DNA of 64,000 nt from Acinetobacter sp. WU_MDCI_Axc73 (GCF_025562455.1 NZ_JAHPRO010000003.1:62001-126000); one strand, 5' to 3'. Numbered from the stretch's first letter, positions 7,805 through 17,887 are shown. The notes: a model not told the origin generated them from the sequence alone. Numbers and translations: made by a program.

Positions 7805-9937
7805 TTATTGGTCTTGTACATCCGTCAACCGATCTAGTTTTTTCTGGAAATAATCTCCTTGTAGATACCTTGCTTCAATGTTCCATGCATTTGCAAACAT
7901 CGTCATATCATTTAAATCCCGCGCTAAAATTTCAACAGGGTTGATATTATGAAAGTTTTCCAGCTTTTGTTGAAGTTGAGGGAGATCTTTATCTGAATTT
8001 AGCATTTTACATAAGTTCTGATGCAAGCTTAGGTAATCAAGATTAATCTGACTTAGAATAGATTCGCTATACATTGACATACCAAAATCACGCACAGAGA
8101 TTTCAACTTCATTTTGCTTTAATTTAGAAAATTGTTGTTGAGCTAAAGGTAAATTCTGACTGATTGATTCTTCAGAAAATTGCAAAGTTAGAGGGGCGTT
8201 TGCTCGACTACCGACAATAGTCAAAAGTTTGCTCATTAACTCAGGCAATTGCTTATCATTTAAAAGAATGTGACGATTTAAGTTAATAATGAGTTTAGCG
8301 GTGGGGTATTGTGTTAAAAAATTATGTAATTGCTTGCAGGCTTCAACCAGAACCCATCGATCAACCTTGATGGAAAGTTCAGGATCATCCCGTAAATCTG
8401 GTAACTGATTGATGTCTTGCCAGCTGTTATCGTAAATAAAACCACTGGTTACTTCATAAGTATAAAGATTACTATCCTGTTTATCATAAAGCTGCTGATA
8501 TTTTAAATGAATATCACCCACATCTAGCTTTTGATGAAGTGTTTGAAGAATTGATTGTTGTAGTTTAGGAATATTGTCCGTGCTAATACTGAGTTCTTTT
8601 AGAGCTGTTACCTGACCAAGGTCACGTTGAGACAAGTTTTGTTCCATATTTGGCAAACGTTGAGCGAACGCCTGTTCCAACAAATCATCAAAACTTTTTT
8701 CATCTTTAATATTTGGCTGATTTAAAACCAGATAGCCTAAATGTAAATGGAGAGCAAGTGTAGAACTTCCAACATTCAATAATTGAGGTTTTTCTAAAGA
8801 TTTTAGACTAATTAATTGAGATTTTAAGACTTGATCAGATTCTGCCTGAAATAAGGCTACGTATAACACTGGATTAATCTTAAAAACAGAAACATTGACC
8901 TGTTCTTTTATAAATCCATAAATATTTGAAAAATAGGTTTTGCTCGTTTCTAGCGTGTTCTTAAACACATCGTCTGGACAGCTCGAAAGAGTGATCACGA
9001 TTAATGCGTTGGCATCAGCAGGATGTTTATTTAGCTGGCGATTAATGGCATTAAACGCATTCGTCGTCGCAGAAAATTTTTCTGATTCTATAGTTTGAGA
9101 GGGGATAGAAGTTTGAGGCGTGGTGGAAATATTATTTTCTTCACACTCAATAGTGAGTTGCACTGCGTCTTCATCATCGCAAGGTAAAAACTCAACTTTT
9201 AATGGATTTGAAAGTGTTATAACTGGATTTCTGGAGATAATATCAAAACTTGATTGATCAAATATACCTTGAGAAACGCGTTTGAATTTTTGTTTAAAAT
9301 GATTTAGATCTGTCGGCTGTAAAATATCTAGAATCGGCAATCCAATTATCTCATTTTCACTTTTTAAACCAAAAATTTCTAAATATTCTAAATTGACCTT
9401 GGTATGAATCCCTTCTTGAAGCGTAGCAACAGCTTTATTACTTTCTTTTATTTTGGACTGAACATGTAAATGTGCAGAATCTAGTTCTTCCAGCAAACGT
9501 TGTTCATTTTGTTGCAGGCGGCTGTAGGATAATGCTCTAGCAATTGCAATATATAAATGCTCTGGCACTTTGAGGTCAATAATTTCATAGACACCTTTAT
9601 GTATGTAGCTTAGGTAATCATTAGCGCTATATTGATCAGGGGTCAGTAATAAAACAGGCAAATTAGGCTGACTTGATGCTTGAATGAGGGACAATACTTG
9701 TTCAATTTTTAAATCATAAGCTCGTCCAAAAATGACAATATCCCAGCCAGTATTTAATTGCTTTTCAAAGCTATTTAAATCATCTAGCAATGTTGCCTGA
9801 ACTTGATGATTTTTGGAGTCAAATAGCTCAATAATCTGATTATAACGAAGCTGGTTATCATCAATAATGAGTAAACGTGTTTTGCTTAATTTTAACTTTT
9901 TAGAAAGTAATGAGTTTCTCACTTTAACGCTTCCCAT
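7805..9937 (-). CDS. FimX-like degenerate GGDEF/EAL signalling protein
   Basis: A 710-residue cytoplasmic protein with the domain order of Pseudomonas FimX. It has a receiver-like domain (about 20-140, starting LLIIDDNQLRYNQI) and a helical linker, then a PAS-like domain (about 170-265; GLPILDILQPTDLNHF). A region in the GGDEF position has no GGDEF signature, and a C-terminal EAL-like domain (about 470-700) reads YEVTSGF where EAL is expected. It is probably catalytically dead and acts as a c-di-GMP receptor. FimX controls type IV pilus assembly and twitching, which I infer here. It overlaps the upstream PilZ gene by 19 bases, implying coupled translation. Confidence 0.78.
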   Translation of the reverse strand: MGSVKVRNSLLSKKLKLSKTRLLIIDDNQLRYNQIIELFDSKNHQVQATLLDDLNSFEKQLNTGWDIVIFGRAYDLKIEQVLSLIQASSQPNLPVLLLTPDQYSANDYLSYIHKGVYEIIDLKVPEHLYIAIARALSYSRLQQNEQRLLEELDSAHLHVQSKIKESNKAVATLQEGIHTKVNLEYLEIFGLKSENEIIGLPILDILQPTDLNHFKQKFKRVSQGIFDQSSFDIISRNPVITLSNPLKVEFLPCDDEDAVQLTIECEENNISTTPQTSIPSQTIESEKFSATTNAFNAINRQLNKHPADANALIVITLSSCPDDVFKNTLETSKTYFSNIYGFIKEQVNVSVFKINPVLYVALFQAESDQVLKSQLISLKSLEKPQLLNVGSSTLALHLHLGYLVLNQPNIKDEKSFDDLLEQAFAQRLPNMEQNLSQRDLGQVTALKELSISTDNIPKLQQSILQTLHQKLDVGDIHLKYQQLYDKQDSNLYTYEVTSGFIYDNSWQDINQLPDLRDDPELSIKVDRWVLVEACKQLHNFLTQYPTAKLIINLNRHILLNDKQLPELMSKLLTIVGSRANAPLTLQFSEESISQNLPLAQQQFSKLKQNEVEISVRDFGMSMYSESILSQINLDYLSLHQNLCKMLNSDKDLPQLQQKLENFHNINPVEILARDLNDMTMFANAWNIEARYLQGDYFQKKLDRLTDVQDQ

Positions 9938-11670
9938 AAATCCTGATTATCTGAATCTTTGGCCTGTTTAAATATCAATTTTTTCAGGCTGTTCTGCTGT
10001 TGATCATCCAATAGCTCATAGTCAAATTGCACAAAGCTCTGGGTGATCAGTTGTGCTTTAAGCAAATACACTTTGAACTCTTCTTTTTCTAACCTTAAAT
10101 GTACACCTTGTTGCTCTCTGAAAATTTGTGAACCCGGTAAAATCAGAGTTGTTTTAACCTGATCTAAATTTTGACTTTGCATAAGTAAAGCGGGGTAATA
10201 ATTATGGCGATGACGGTCAGCTTGTACTCGAACCGCACAAGGAAAGATATCTTGTGCTAATATTTCTAAACCAATTTCCAGACTTTTCTCAGCCGATTGT
10301 TTTATCCAGCGAATTACTCCGCCACGCCATTGGCTATGCGTATCTTCTTTAACCAGTATAAATTCACCTGTTCTTAAATTCTTAGGTGCTTCTTCAGTCC
10401 ATCTAATTCGATAACCATTGACACTAATATCTAACACTTCTGTTTGATAAATAAGTTTGGCCTCACGATTTAATCGCTGGTTATTGGGAAGATTGCTTGA
10501 TGATTCTTGTTGAGTTAAGCCAGATGAGGTTTTTGAGCTATTTTGAAAACTATAATGACCATCAAGCTGAAGTGTTTCATTAAAATTTTTAGCTTTAGCT
10601 AAGTAAAAATGAGCAGTTAGCAAACTAAAACAAATTTGTAATTGTGCTGAATATTCATATCGTTCATGTTGACGTTCAGCCACCGTCCCTAAGATATTCT
10701 GCACATGAAATTTTAGTGCAGGGCTTAAATAAATTTTCTCGGTCTGAGACAGATAATCAGCATTACGATGCAAAGTAGCCGTAATATGTTCAAGTAAATC
10801 TTGGATTACGATATAAATAGAGGGGTTAAAACCAGAGTTTTGATGTTTATTATAAACAGGCGGATGATCTTTTTGAGTATCAATGACGTATTTTGATAAC
10901 GTGGTTTCTTTTGGAAAAATCTGGATTTTCTTAGCCCAATCGTAGCTACATTGATATAAAGCTTGAATCTCAGCCTGACGAATCTGATTGGTATTTAGAA
11001 TATCCAGTAAAATCAGTTGGGCATAGGCTTGGGTAATATTATTGAGCTGATTTTGAGTACCTTGCAATTGATTGATATTGGTCAGATGCACATGAGATTT
11101 CATAGCGACTTCATATAAATGATGAGCAATTAACCATTGTCCAGTCATTGGCTCACTGTACAGCATGTGCTCCTGATATAGTAATTCCGTGAGCTGTCTT
11201 AAACCATAAAATATGGCAAGTGTTCGTGCTGTTTGCAGGTTCTTTTTTTTATGTATTGAAAAAACAGAAAATTTATTTTGATTGAGCTGTTCGGTACTAC
11301 GTCTGACGATATCGATATAAATACCAGCAAAGTGTTTCCGTAATAAAATTGCAAGTTCAATAATATGCTCGTTCCGATCGGTGTTGATCAGTCCTTGATT
11401 AAAAAAATGTTTTTCAAAGCTGGCCAAAACATGTTCAAGCACAGGATGTAAGGTTTGCAATAAATCAAAACGTAAAGTTTCAGCACAGTTTAATTCTGAT
11501 AGTTCAATCAATGCAGAAAATAAAGCCCGTGAAGTATCGCCTAGCTGCATCATAGATAATGACGAAACCCAGTCTGAAACGGCTTTAGCATTAGCTTCAC
11601 TAAAGCTTAATTCATCACGACTTAATGCAGTAGATGTTTCAAAAATATCCGTAAAAGTTTGATTCATCAT
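9919..11670 (-). CDS. PilZ-domain protein partnered with the FimX-like protein
   Basis: A 583-residue protein. Residues 1-370 are mostly helical and I cannot assign them to a named domain. About residues 400-475 form a PilZ-like domain: a basic start (RLNREAKLIY), DISVNGYRIRW matching the (D/N)xSxxG c-di-GMP-binding motif, and GGVIRW. Another beta-rich part follows (about 480-565). It sits between epmB and the fimX-like gene, in the same orientation and overlapping the latter by 19 bases, so it probably acts with it in c-di-GMP control of surface motility (inference). Sixteen bases separate it from epmB. Confidence 0.7.
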   Translation of the reverse strand: MMNQTFTDIFETSTALSRDELSFSEANAKAVSDWVSSLSMMQLGDTSRALFSALIELSELNCAETLRFDLLQTLHPVLEHVLASFEKHFFNQGLINTDRNEHIIELAILLRKHFAGIYIDIVRRSTEQLNQNKFSVFSIHKKKNLQTARTLAIFYGLRQLTELLYQEHMLYSEPMTGQWLIAHHLYEVAMKSHVHLTNINQLQGTQNQLNNITQAYAQLILLDILNTNQIRQAEIQALYQCSYDWAKKIQIFPKETTLSKYVIDTQKDHPPVYNKHQNSGFNPSIYIVIQDLLEHITATLHRNADYLSQTEKIYLSPALKFHVQNILGTVAERQHERYEYSAQLQICFSLLTAHFYLAKAKNFNETLQLDGHYSFQNSSKTSSGLTQQESSSNLPNNQRLNREAKLIYQTEVLDISVNGYRIRWTEEAPKNLRTGEFILVKEDTHSQWRGGVIRWIKQSAEKSLEIGLEILAQDIFPCAVRVQADRHRHNYYPALLMQSQNLDQVKTTLILPGSQIFREQQGVHLRLEKEEFKVYLLKAQLITQSFVQFDYELLDDQQQNSLKKLIFKQAKDSDNQDLWEALK

Positions 11671-11685
11671 ATTTTATTATTCAAC

Positions 11686-12702
11686 TCAAAATGTTGAAAC
11701 CCCAAATAGCGGTGTTTTATTCTTTTCGCCCGCGATTTCCCTAACTAGTTTAGGAACTAGATAACCTGGCAAGTTCGCTAAGACTTCCCGATAGATACAA
11801 TCAATCTCTGATGATACAACATCAAAATGTTGAGCACCTTTTACTTTATCTAAAACATGTAAGTAGTAGGGCATAATCCTGGCTTCAAACAATCGATGAC
11901 TAAGATCAATCAAAGTTTGTGCGTTATCGTTCACACCCTTAAGTAAAACTGCTTGATTTAACACAGTTATGTGCTCAAATGATAACGCTGCCAACTTGCT
12001 ACAAGTATAGTCATCTAGCTCAGAAGCATGATTCGAGTGTACCACCACTATAATGCGTAGCCTACTGTTTTTTAATAAAGAAATGAGCTCTTCATCGACA
12101 CGGTTGGGAATAACAATCGGAACTCGTGAATGAATTCTCAAAATTTTTATTTGTTCTAAAGATTCAATTCGTTCTAACCAAAGTCCAAGTTTGCGATTGG
12201 ACAAAGTTAATGGATCACCACCACTCAAAATCACCTCATTAATTGAAGGATGAGTTTGGATATAAGTTTGAATATTTAGCCAATCTTCATTTTTGGGTAA
12301 ATTTTCCTGATATGGAAAATGTCTGCGAAAACAATAACGACAATGTACGGCACAAGCACCCGTTAAAGTCAGCAAAAATCGGGAGCTATATTTATGTAAA
12401 ACACCTGGAAGTTGATTGGCTTCTTCTTCGTCTAATGGATCAGTAACAAATTCAGGATGTTCTTCAAGCTCTAAATGATGTGGCAAAATTTGCAGAAGCA
12501 GAGGATCATAAGGATTAGACTTTTGCATTTTTTCAACAAAAGCACGAGGTACACGCAATTTAAAATCTTTTGATGCAAGAATAGCACCTGATAACAACTG
12601 TTCTTTAGACAGTTGCAATACATTTAACAGCTCTAATGGATCAATGATTAGATCATTGAGTTGTTTTTGCCAGTTTTGCTCTTGATACAAATAGTTTATC
12701 AT
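11686..12702 (-). CDS. epmB: EF-P beta-lysylation protein EpmB (lysine 2,3-aminomutase family)
   Basis: A 338-residue radical SAM and PLP enzyme that turns (S)-alpha-lysine into (R)-beta-lysine for attachment to elongation factor P. The cluster motif is Cys117-x3-Cys121-x2-Cys124 (CAVHCRYCFRRHFPY), followed by ILSGGDPLTLS and the C-terminal PYYLHVLDKVKGAQHF block. It is shorter than clostridial lysine 2,3-aminomutases, as is typical of EpmB. It is divergent from efp (70 bp apart), its likely target. EpmA, needed for the ligation step, is not in this window. Two signalling genes follow in the same orientation. Confidence 0.92.
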   Translation of the reverse strand: MINYLYQEQNWQKQLNDLIIDPLELLNVLQLSKEQLLSGAILASKDFKLRVPRAFVEKMQKSNPYDPLLLQILPHHLELEEHPEFVTDPLDEEEANQLPGVLHKYSSRFLLTLTGACAVHCRYCFRRHFPYQENLPKNEDWLNIQTYIQTHPSINEVILSGGDPLTLSNRKLGLWLERIESLEQIKILRIHSRVPIVIPNRVDEELISLLKNSRLRIIVVVHSNHASELDDYTCSKLAALSFEHITVLNQAVLLKGVNDNAQTLIDLSHRLFEARIMPYYLHVLDKVKGAQHFDVVSSEIDCIYREVLANLPGYLVPKLVREIAGEKNKTPLFGVSTF

Positions 12703-12772
12703 GCGACACGGAAAAAATAATGCTAGTCTAGCATTAATACATTTAAGTTAGTAAGTTTGGAGTGTGCCAGTC

Positions 12773-13342
12773 ATGGCCAGTTATTCTACAAATGAATTCA
12801 AGCAAGGCCTTAAAGTCATGCTTGACGGTAACCCATGTTCAATCATGGAAAACGAATATGTTAAACCTGGTAAAGGTCAGGCATTCAACCGCGTAAAACT
12901 TCGTAACCTTAAAACAGGTAAAGTTTTAGAAAAAACATTTAAGTCAGGTGATTCATTAGAAGCTGCGGATATCGTAGAAGTAGAAATGGACTACTTATAC
13001 AATGATGGCGAGCTTTGGAACTTTATGGATCCTGTAAGTTTCGAGCAAATTGCAGCTGATAAAGTTGCGATGGGTGATGCAGCGAAATGGTTAAAAGATG
13101 ACTCAAATGAGAAATGCACCATTATGTTATTTAATGGTGTACCGCTAAATGTAAATGCACCTAACTTTGTGGTATTAAAAATCGTTGAAACCGATCCAGG
13201 TGTTCGCGGTGATACTTCTGGTGGTGGCGGTAAACCTGCAAAACTTGAAACAGGTGCTGTTGTTCGCGTGCCGTTATTTGTTCAGCAGGAAGAAAGCGTT
13301 CGTGTTGATACTCGTACAGGCGAATATTTAGAACGTGCATAA
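12773..13342 (+). CDS. efp: Elongation factor P
   Basis: A 189-residue factor that binds stalled ribosomes and speeds peptide-bond formation at polyproline runs. The conserved loop VKPGKGQAF contains Lys34, the residue that EpmA/EpmB modify. The C-terminal OB-like block ends [11 protein letters not shown]...[14 protein letters not shown] as in the family. I chose the ATG at 12773 because GGAG stands ten bases before it. The GTG at 12764 would leave only one base after that RBS. Length matches E. coli EF-P closely. Confidence 0.97.
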   Translation: MASYSTNEFKQGLKVMLDGNPCSIMENEYVKPGKGQAFNRVKLRNLKTGKVLEKTFKSGDSLEAADIVEVEMDYLYNDGELWNFMDPVSFEQIAADKVAMGDAAKWLKDDSNEKCTIMLFNGVPLNVNAPNFVVLKIVETDPGVRGDTSGGGGKPAKLETGAVVRVPLFVQQEESVRVDTRTGEYLERA

Positions 13343-13365
13343 TGCTTTAAAAATAGACTATTATG

Positions 13366-13395
13366 AAAGGGATGATGAAAATCATCCCTTTTTTT
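13366..13395 (+). terminator. Rho-independent terminator of efp
   Basis: 11-base perfect stem (13366-13376 with 13381-13391), a GAAA tetraloop, then T-run. Confidence 0.92.
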
Positions 13396-13518
13396 ATGCC
13401 AAAGTATTAGATGAAAATAAAAAGATGAGGAGTACAGTCACAAGGAAATTCTCTATATCAAGATGGATCTGAATTTTAGGGCGGTTAATCATAAAGATCA
13501 TAAAGAATGAGGTCATGA

Positions 13519-15630
13519 ATGGATACAATTCAAAGGAAATCTACACTTCCCTCAAAAATACTCTGGAGTCTAGTCGCGATTATGGGTGCCATTTCTTTCG
13601 GGATATTGGCCGTCAGTCGTGGTGAACATGTGAATGCAGTTTGGATGGTACTCGCTGCAATCTGTGTGTATAGCATAGCTTATCGGTTTTATAGTCTGTT
13701 TATTGCTACTCGTGTTTTTGAACTTAACTCAAGACGATTAACACCAGCGAATCGTTTGGCGGATGGTCTGGACTATGTGCCGACCAATAAATACGTTTTA
13801 TTTGGTCATCACTTTGCTGCAATCGCGGGTGCAGGACCTTTAGTTGGTCCAATCTTAGCAGCCCAAATGGGCTATTTGCCAGGAACCATCTGGTTATTGG
13901 TGGGTGTGGTCTTGGCAGGCGCAGTTCAGGACTTTTTAGTTTTATTTATTTCAACTCGTCGAGATGGTAAATCGTTGGGCGAAATGGCAAAACAGGAACT
14001 TGGCTCATTCGCAGGTGTTGTGGTGATGCTCGGTGCGCTAGGGGTGATGATCATCATTCTGGCGGTATTGGCACTGGTCGTAGTTAAAGCACTGGCACAT
14101 AGTCCGTGGGGTGTATTTAGTATTGCTGCTACCATTCCGATCGCACTATTGATGGGTGTATATATGCGTTATATACGTCCGGGGAAAATCGCGGAAGTTT
14201 CAATCATTGGTTTTGTGCTGATGATGTTAGCCATTGTTTATGGTGGGCATATCGCGGCTGATCCTTATTGGGGACCATTTTTCACTTTAACTGGAACGCA
14301 ATTGACATGGTGTTTGATCATTTATGGTTTTATTGCTTCTGTTTTACCTGTTTGGTTATTACTTGCTCCGCGTGACTACTTATCAACTTTCCTAAAAATT
14401 GGTGTGATTGCAGGTCTTGCAATTGGTATTGTAGTCGCATTACCAGAACTGAAAATGCCCGCTGTTACGCATTTTATTGATGGTACAGGACCTGTTTTTG
14501 CAGGTAGTTTATTTCCGTTCCTGTTTATTACGATTGCCTGTGGTGCTATTTCTGGTTTTCATGCTTTAGTATCGAGTGGCACTACACCTAAACTCATTGA
14601 AAATGAAAAAGATATTCGTGTGATCGGTTATGGTGGCATGCTCATGGAGTCATTTGTTGCCATTATGGCAATGATCTGTGCGACTGTGCTTGATCCGGGT
14701 GTGTATTTTGCAATCAATGCACCTGCCGCAGTTTTGGGTACAACGGTTGAAAGTGCCGCAGAAGCGGTACGTAATATCGGTTTTGTCGTTACACCAGAAA
14801 TGTTGACTTTATTGGCTCAGGAAGTTGGTGAAACCACGATCTTATCGCGTACTGGTGGTGCACCAACGTTTGCGATTGGCATGGCACATATCATTTCTGA
14901 GATTTTCAATAATCGTTCAATGATGGCGTTCTGGTATCACTTTGCGATTTTATTTGAAGCCTTATTTATTTTAACTGCGGTTGATGCGGGTACACGTGCT
15001 TGCCGTTTCATGGTGCAAGATACAGTCGGAATCGTTATTCCTGCGCTTAAAAAGTCAGGTTCATTTGTTGGAAATGTGATCGGCACAGCGGTTGCAGTTG
15101 GTGGTTGGGGCTTCTTTGTCTATCAAGGTGTAGTCGACCCTTTAGGTGGGATTAACTCACTTTGGCCATTATTTGGTATTGGAAATCAGATGTTGGCAGC
15201 CATGGCACTGATTTTGGGCACTGTCATTTTGTTTAAAATGAAAAAAGAAAAATATGTTTGGGTAACAATTGTCCCTACGATTTTCTTACTTGTGACGTGT
15301 ATGACTGCTGGCTGGCAAAAGATTTTCCATGAAAATCCAAAAATTGGCTTTCTTGCTCAAGCAAACCGTTTTTCAGATGCAATTGGTCGTGGTGAAATGT
15401 TAGCACCTGCGAAAACTATGGCAGAGATGCAAACTGTGGTGTTATCTAACCAGATTAATGCCGTACTTTGTGCGTTCTTTATGATTGTGGCAGTGGTGAT
15501 GGTGATTGCATCGATTGGCGTGATTCGTCGTGCTTTAGCGAGTCGTGAGCCGACTACACATGAAGCACCTGCTGTGTATGCTGATCCTGAAACGATAGCG
15601 TCTGCTTCAACGCGAGGTGAATCATCATGA
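13519..15630 (+). CDS. cstA: Carbon starvation protein A (CstA-type transporter)
   Basis: A 703-residue inner-membrane protein with about 16 hydrophobic segments, matching the CstA family in length (E. coli CstA is 701). The family signature FGHHFAAIAGAGPLVGPI is present near residue 95, as are SGFHALVSSGTTPK and DAGTRACRFMVQD later on. The family takes up peptides and/or pyruvate when carbon is scarce. It overlaps the following YbdD-family gene by four bases (ATGA), the usual cstA-ybdD pairing, so the two are translationally coupled. Confidence 0.94.
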   Translation: MDTIQRKSTLPSKILWSLVAIMGAISFGILAVSRGEHVNAVWMVLAAICVYSIAYRFYSLFIATRVFELNSRRLTPANRLADGLDYVPTNKYVLFGHHFAAIAGAGPLVGPILAAQMGYLPGTIWLLVGVVLAGAVQDFLVLFISTRRDGKSLGEMAKQELGSFAGVVVMLGALGVMIIILAVLALVVVKALAHSPWGVFSIAATIPIALLMGVYMRYIRPGKIAEVSIIGFVLMMLAIVYGGHIAADPYWGPFFTLTGTQLTWCLIIYGFIASVLPVWLLLAPRDYLSTFLKIGVIAGLAIGIVVALPELKMPAVTHFIDGTGPVFAGSLFPFLFITIACGAISGFHALVSSGTTPKLIENEKDIRVIGYGGMLMESFVAIMAMICATVLDPGVYFAINAPAAVLGTTVESAAEAVRNIGFVVTPEMLTLLAQEVGETTILSRTGGAPTFAIGMAHIISEIFNNRSMMAFWYHFAILFEALFILTAVDAGTRACRFMVQDTVGIVIPALKKSGSFVGNVIGTAVAVGGWGFFVYQGVVDPLGGINSLWPLFGIGNQMLAAMALILGTVILFKMKKEKYVWVTIVPTIFLLVTCMTAGWQKIFHENPKIGFLAQANRFSDAIGRGEMLAPAKTMAEMQTVVLSNQINAVLCAFFMIVAVVMVIASIGVIRRALASREPTTHEAPAVYADPETIASASTRGESS

Positions 15631-15926
15631 ATCTAAAAATTGCTCAAAATGGTCGCGCAGTGATTGTTAAAATTATCAAAATGACCATTATGTCGCAAAA
15701 GGATCTGTTACTTTCCCCAAAGAATTGGTCACGTATTGCGACATTATTTAAGCGTTTACAGCAAAGTTTTCGTTTAATGGTCGGTGTCCCAGACTATGAC
15801 ACTTATCTTGAGCATATGCGTAAACATCATCCAGATCTGGAGCCGATGGATGCCAAGACATTTTATCGTCATTGTGTGGATTCACGTTATCCATCCAGCG
15901 GTAATTTAAAAAAATGTCCTTGTTGA
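15627..15926 (+). CDS. YbdD/YjiX-family small protein (DUF466)
   Basis: A 99-residue protein whose C-terminal part carries the family block LMVGVPDYDTYLEHMRKHHP and ends in a cysteine pair (KKCPC). E. coli YbdD is about 65 residues, so the first 40 residues form an extension; an internal ATG (Met22) could be the real start. I kept the longer form because its ATG overlaps the cstA stop. Partners of CstA-type transporters in this family are required for uptake activity in some bacteria. A terminator follows directly. Confidence 0.82.
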   Translation: MNLKIAQNGRAVIVKIIKMTIMSQKDLLLSPKNWSRIATLFKRLQQSFRLMVGVPDYDTYLEHMRKHHPDLEPMDAKTFYRHCVDSRYPSSGNLKKCPC

Positions 15927-15954
15927 TATCTGTTTCATTTGTTTAGAAAAAAGT

Positions 15955-15989
15955 AAAAAAGGTGTATGTTGATTCATACACCTTTTTTT
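15955..15989 (+). terminator. Rho-independent terminator of the cstA-ybdD operon
   Basis: Stem 15955-15968 with 15975-15988 (8 GC-containing pairs plus an A/T extension), 6-base loop, T7 tail. Confidence 0.92.
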
Positions 15990-16006
15990 AATGAGGAAAG
16001 CTTGTG

Positions 16007-16966
16007 ATGTGGAGTATGGAAAAACTAAGAAAAACTGAACTCCAAAAGCAAAATTCAGAAATTGACCAAAAGATTGTACAATATAGTCCCAAAATTGAGC
16101 AATTTTTACATGAAATTAATCAACTCATTTTAGATAAGTCTAAACAAACTCAACTTGCATTGACTTGTTTATTGGCTGGTGGGCATGTTTTATTTGAAGA
16201 TTTACCCGGCTTGGGTAAAACGACACTAGCGAGTGCATTAGCGCGATTGGCTGGACTTGAGTTTGGACGGATTCAATTTACCAATGATATGCTTGCCAGT
16301 GATGTGATTGGTATTAATATGTTTAATCAAAAAGAACATGTTTTTGAGTTTAAACAGGGGCCAGTTTTTACCCAGATTCTTTTGGCAGATGAAATCAATC
16401 GCTGTAGTCCCAAAACCCAAAGTGCCTTACTTGAGGCAATGGAGGAGGGTTCTGTGACTGTAGATAGCATACGTTATGATCTACCAAAGCCATTTTGGGT
16501 GGTCGCTACGCAAAATCCATTGTTTCAAAGTGGAACATATGCTTTGCCTGAGTCTCAGTTGGATCGTTTTCTGATGCGTCTTTCACTCGGATTTCCGTCT
16601 CGAAACGCTGAAAAATTATTATTACAACAAGCGTCAAGGCAAAATTTAGTTGCCCAGATTCAGCCTGTCTTCAGTGCGGACGAAATTCTTGAACTTCAAG
16701 AACTGGTAAAACAAGTTTATCTCAGTGATGTGGTTTTAGAGTATGTCTTGGATCTGGCAGATCAAAGCCGCAAGCAGCGACATGGCTTGTCTACACGTGG
16801 TGTTTTGGCTTTAAAGTTGGCAGCTCAGGCTTATGCCTTGATTGAGAAAAGAAGTTATGTAACTTCAGACGATATACAAGCTGTTTTTGTGGCAGTCACA
16901 GCGCATCGTATGAATATGACTGAGCATGAAGCACGGCAATCTCTGGATGCAGTGGACACCTTATAA
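16007..16966 (+). CDS. MoxR family AAA+ ATPase
   Basis: A 319-residue ATPase. Walker A is GLGKTT (in FEDLPGLGKTTLA), Walker B is ILLADEINRC, and sensor/arginine regions follow (VVATQNPLFQSGTYALPESQLDRF). MoxR proteins act as chaperones that assemble or activate partner complexes, usually together with a DUF58 or von Willebrand A protein, and a DUF58 gene follows within 15 bp. I chose the ATG at 16007 with GAGGA nine bases upstream. The expected transglutaminase-like third gene of such clusters is not found downstream. Confidence 0.92.
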   Translation: MWSMEKLRKTELQKQNSEIDQKIVQYSPKIEQFLHEINQLILDKSKQTQLALTCLLAGGHVLFEDLPGLGKTTLASALARLAGLEFGRIQFTNDMLASDVIGINMFNQKEHVFEFKQGPVFTQILLADEINRCSPKTQSALLEAMEEGSVTVDSIRYDLPKPFWVVATQNPLFQSGTYALPESQLDRFLMRLSLGFPSRNAEKLLLQQASRQNLVAQIQPVFSADEILELQELVKQVYLSDVVLEYVLDLADQSRKQRHGLSTRGVLALKLAAQAYALIEKRSYVTSDDIQAVFVAVTAHRMNMTEHEARQSLDAVDTL

Positions 16967-16981
16967 GTGAGAAGATCAAAC

Positions 16982-17887
16982 ATGTCATTGGGGTTTGAGA
17001 AATGGTTTGCTAAACGTTTTCGTATTGATCATTTTAAAATCCTAAAGCAACGAGATATTTTGGTTTTTATTTATCAACAAGGATGGTTGTATCTGACTTT
17101 GATCGTGATTACGTTCATTGCAGGAATTAACTATGCAAACAATCTCATTCTGGGCTTTTGTTTTTTGATTAGTTCAGTACTATGCATTAGTTTTTATCTC
17201 ACTTTTAAACAGCTTCATCAATTACAAGTGGAACTGATTTATCCAGAGGTTGGGCAGCTTGGTCATTCTTTTATCCTAAAATTACACTTTAAACAATCAC
17301 GTGCATCGGCTCGTTTTATACAAATATGGGTAAATGATCAAGCACATACTGTTCTTATTGATCAGATAAGCCAAGAAGCGGAACTTATATTTTCACCTGA
17401 GCAAAGAGGCCAATTTAAATTTCCTGCGATTCAAATTTTCTCAACTTATCCATTTGGTTTAGTTCGGGCATGGACATATCTATATTTGCAACATGAAATC
17501 TGGATTGCACCAAAAAGCTTGGAACTTGAGCTTGAATATAAACAGCAACATCAGCTCAATCAGCATGACCTGCAAGAATTCCGTGAGCTTCGTAACTTTA
17601 GAGAAGGAGATTCTTTTCAAGCGGTGTCGTGGAAACAAGTCGCTCGAGGGCAAGGCTTATTTGTAAAAATGTTTGAAGATGAATCAGATCAGTATCAATT
17701 TGAAATTAATTACGCTCATATTCCTTGTCATGAACACGAACAGAAACTCAGTTGGATGATGGCTTTGGTTGAGCTTTGCGAACAAAGGCAGATGATCTAT
17801 AGTTTACATTTACCAGTTCAACAGCTTGAATATGGTGCAGGTGAACAGCAGGCGATTGAGGCGCGCAAGTTATTGGCGCAAGCTTGA
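16982..17887 (+). CDS. DUF58 domain protein
   Basis: A 301-residue membrane-anchored protein: two adjacent hydrophobic segments (about 25-75) and a soluble C-terminal part. The DUF58 motif reads LRNFREGDSFQAVSWKQVAR, matching the family pattern R-x-GD-x-I/V-x-W-x2-AR. I chose the ATG at 16982 because GAGAAG lies seven bases upstream; the GTG at 16967 directly abuts the MoxR stop and has no spacing for an RBS. Co-transcribed with moxR; the pair probably works on envelope or protein-complex maturation (inference). Confidence 0.88.
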   Translation: MSLGFEKWFAKRFRIDHFKILKQRDILVFIYQQGWLYLTLIVITFIAGINYANNLILGFCFLISSVLCISFYLTFKQLHQLQVELIYPEVGQLGHSFILKLHFKQSRASARFIQIWVNDQAHTVLIDQISQEAELIFSPEQRGQFKFPAIQIFSTYPFGLVRAWTYLYLQHEIWIAPKSLELELEYKQQHQLNQHDLQEFRELRNFREGDSFQAVSWKQVARGQGLFVKMFEDESDQYQFEINYAHIPCHEHEQKLSWMMALVELCEQRQMIYSLHLPVQQLEYGAGEQQAIEARKLLAQA

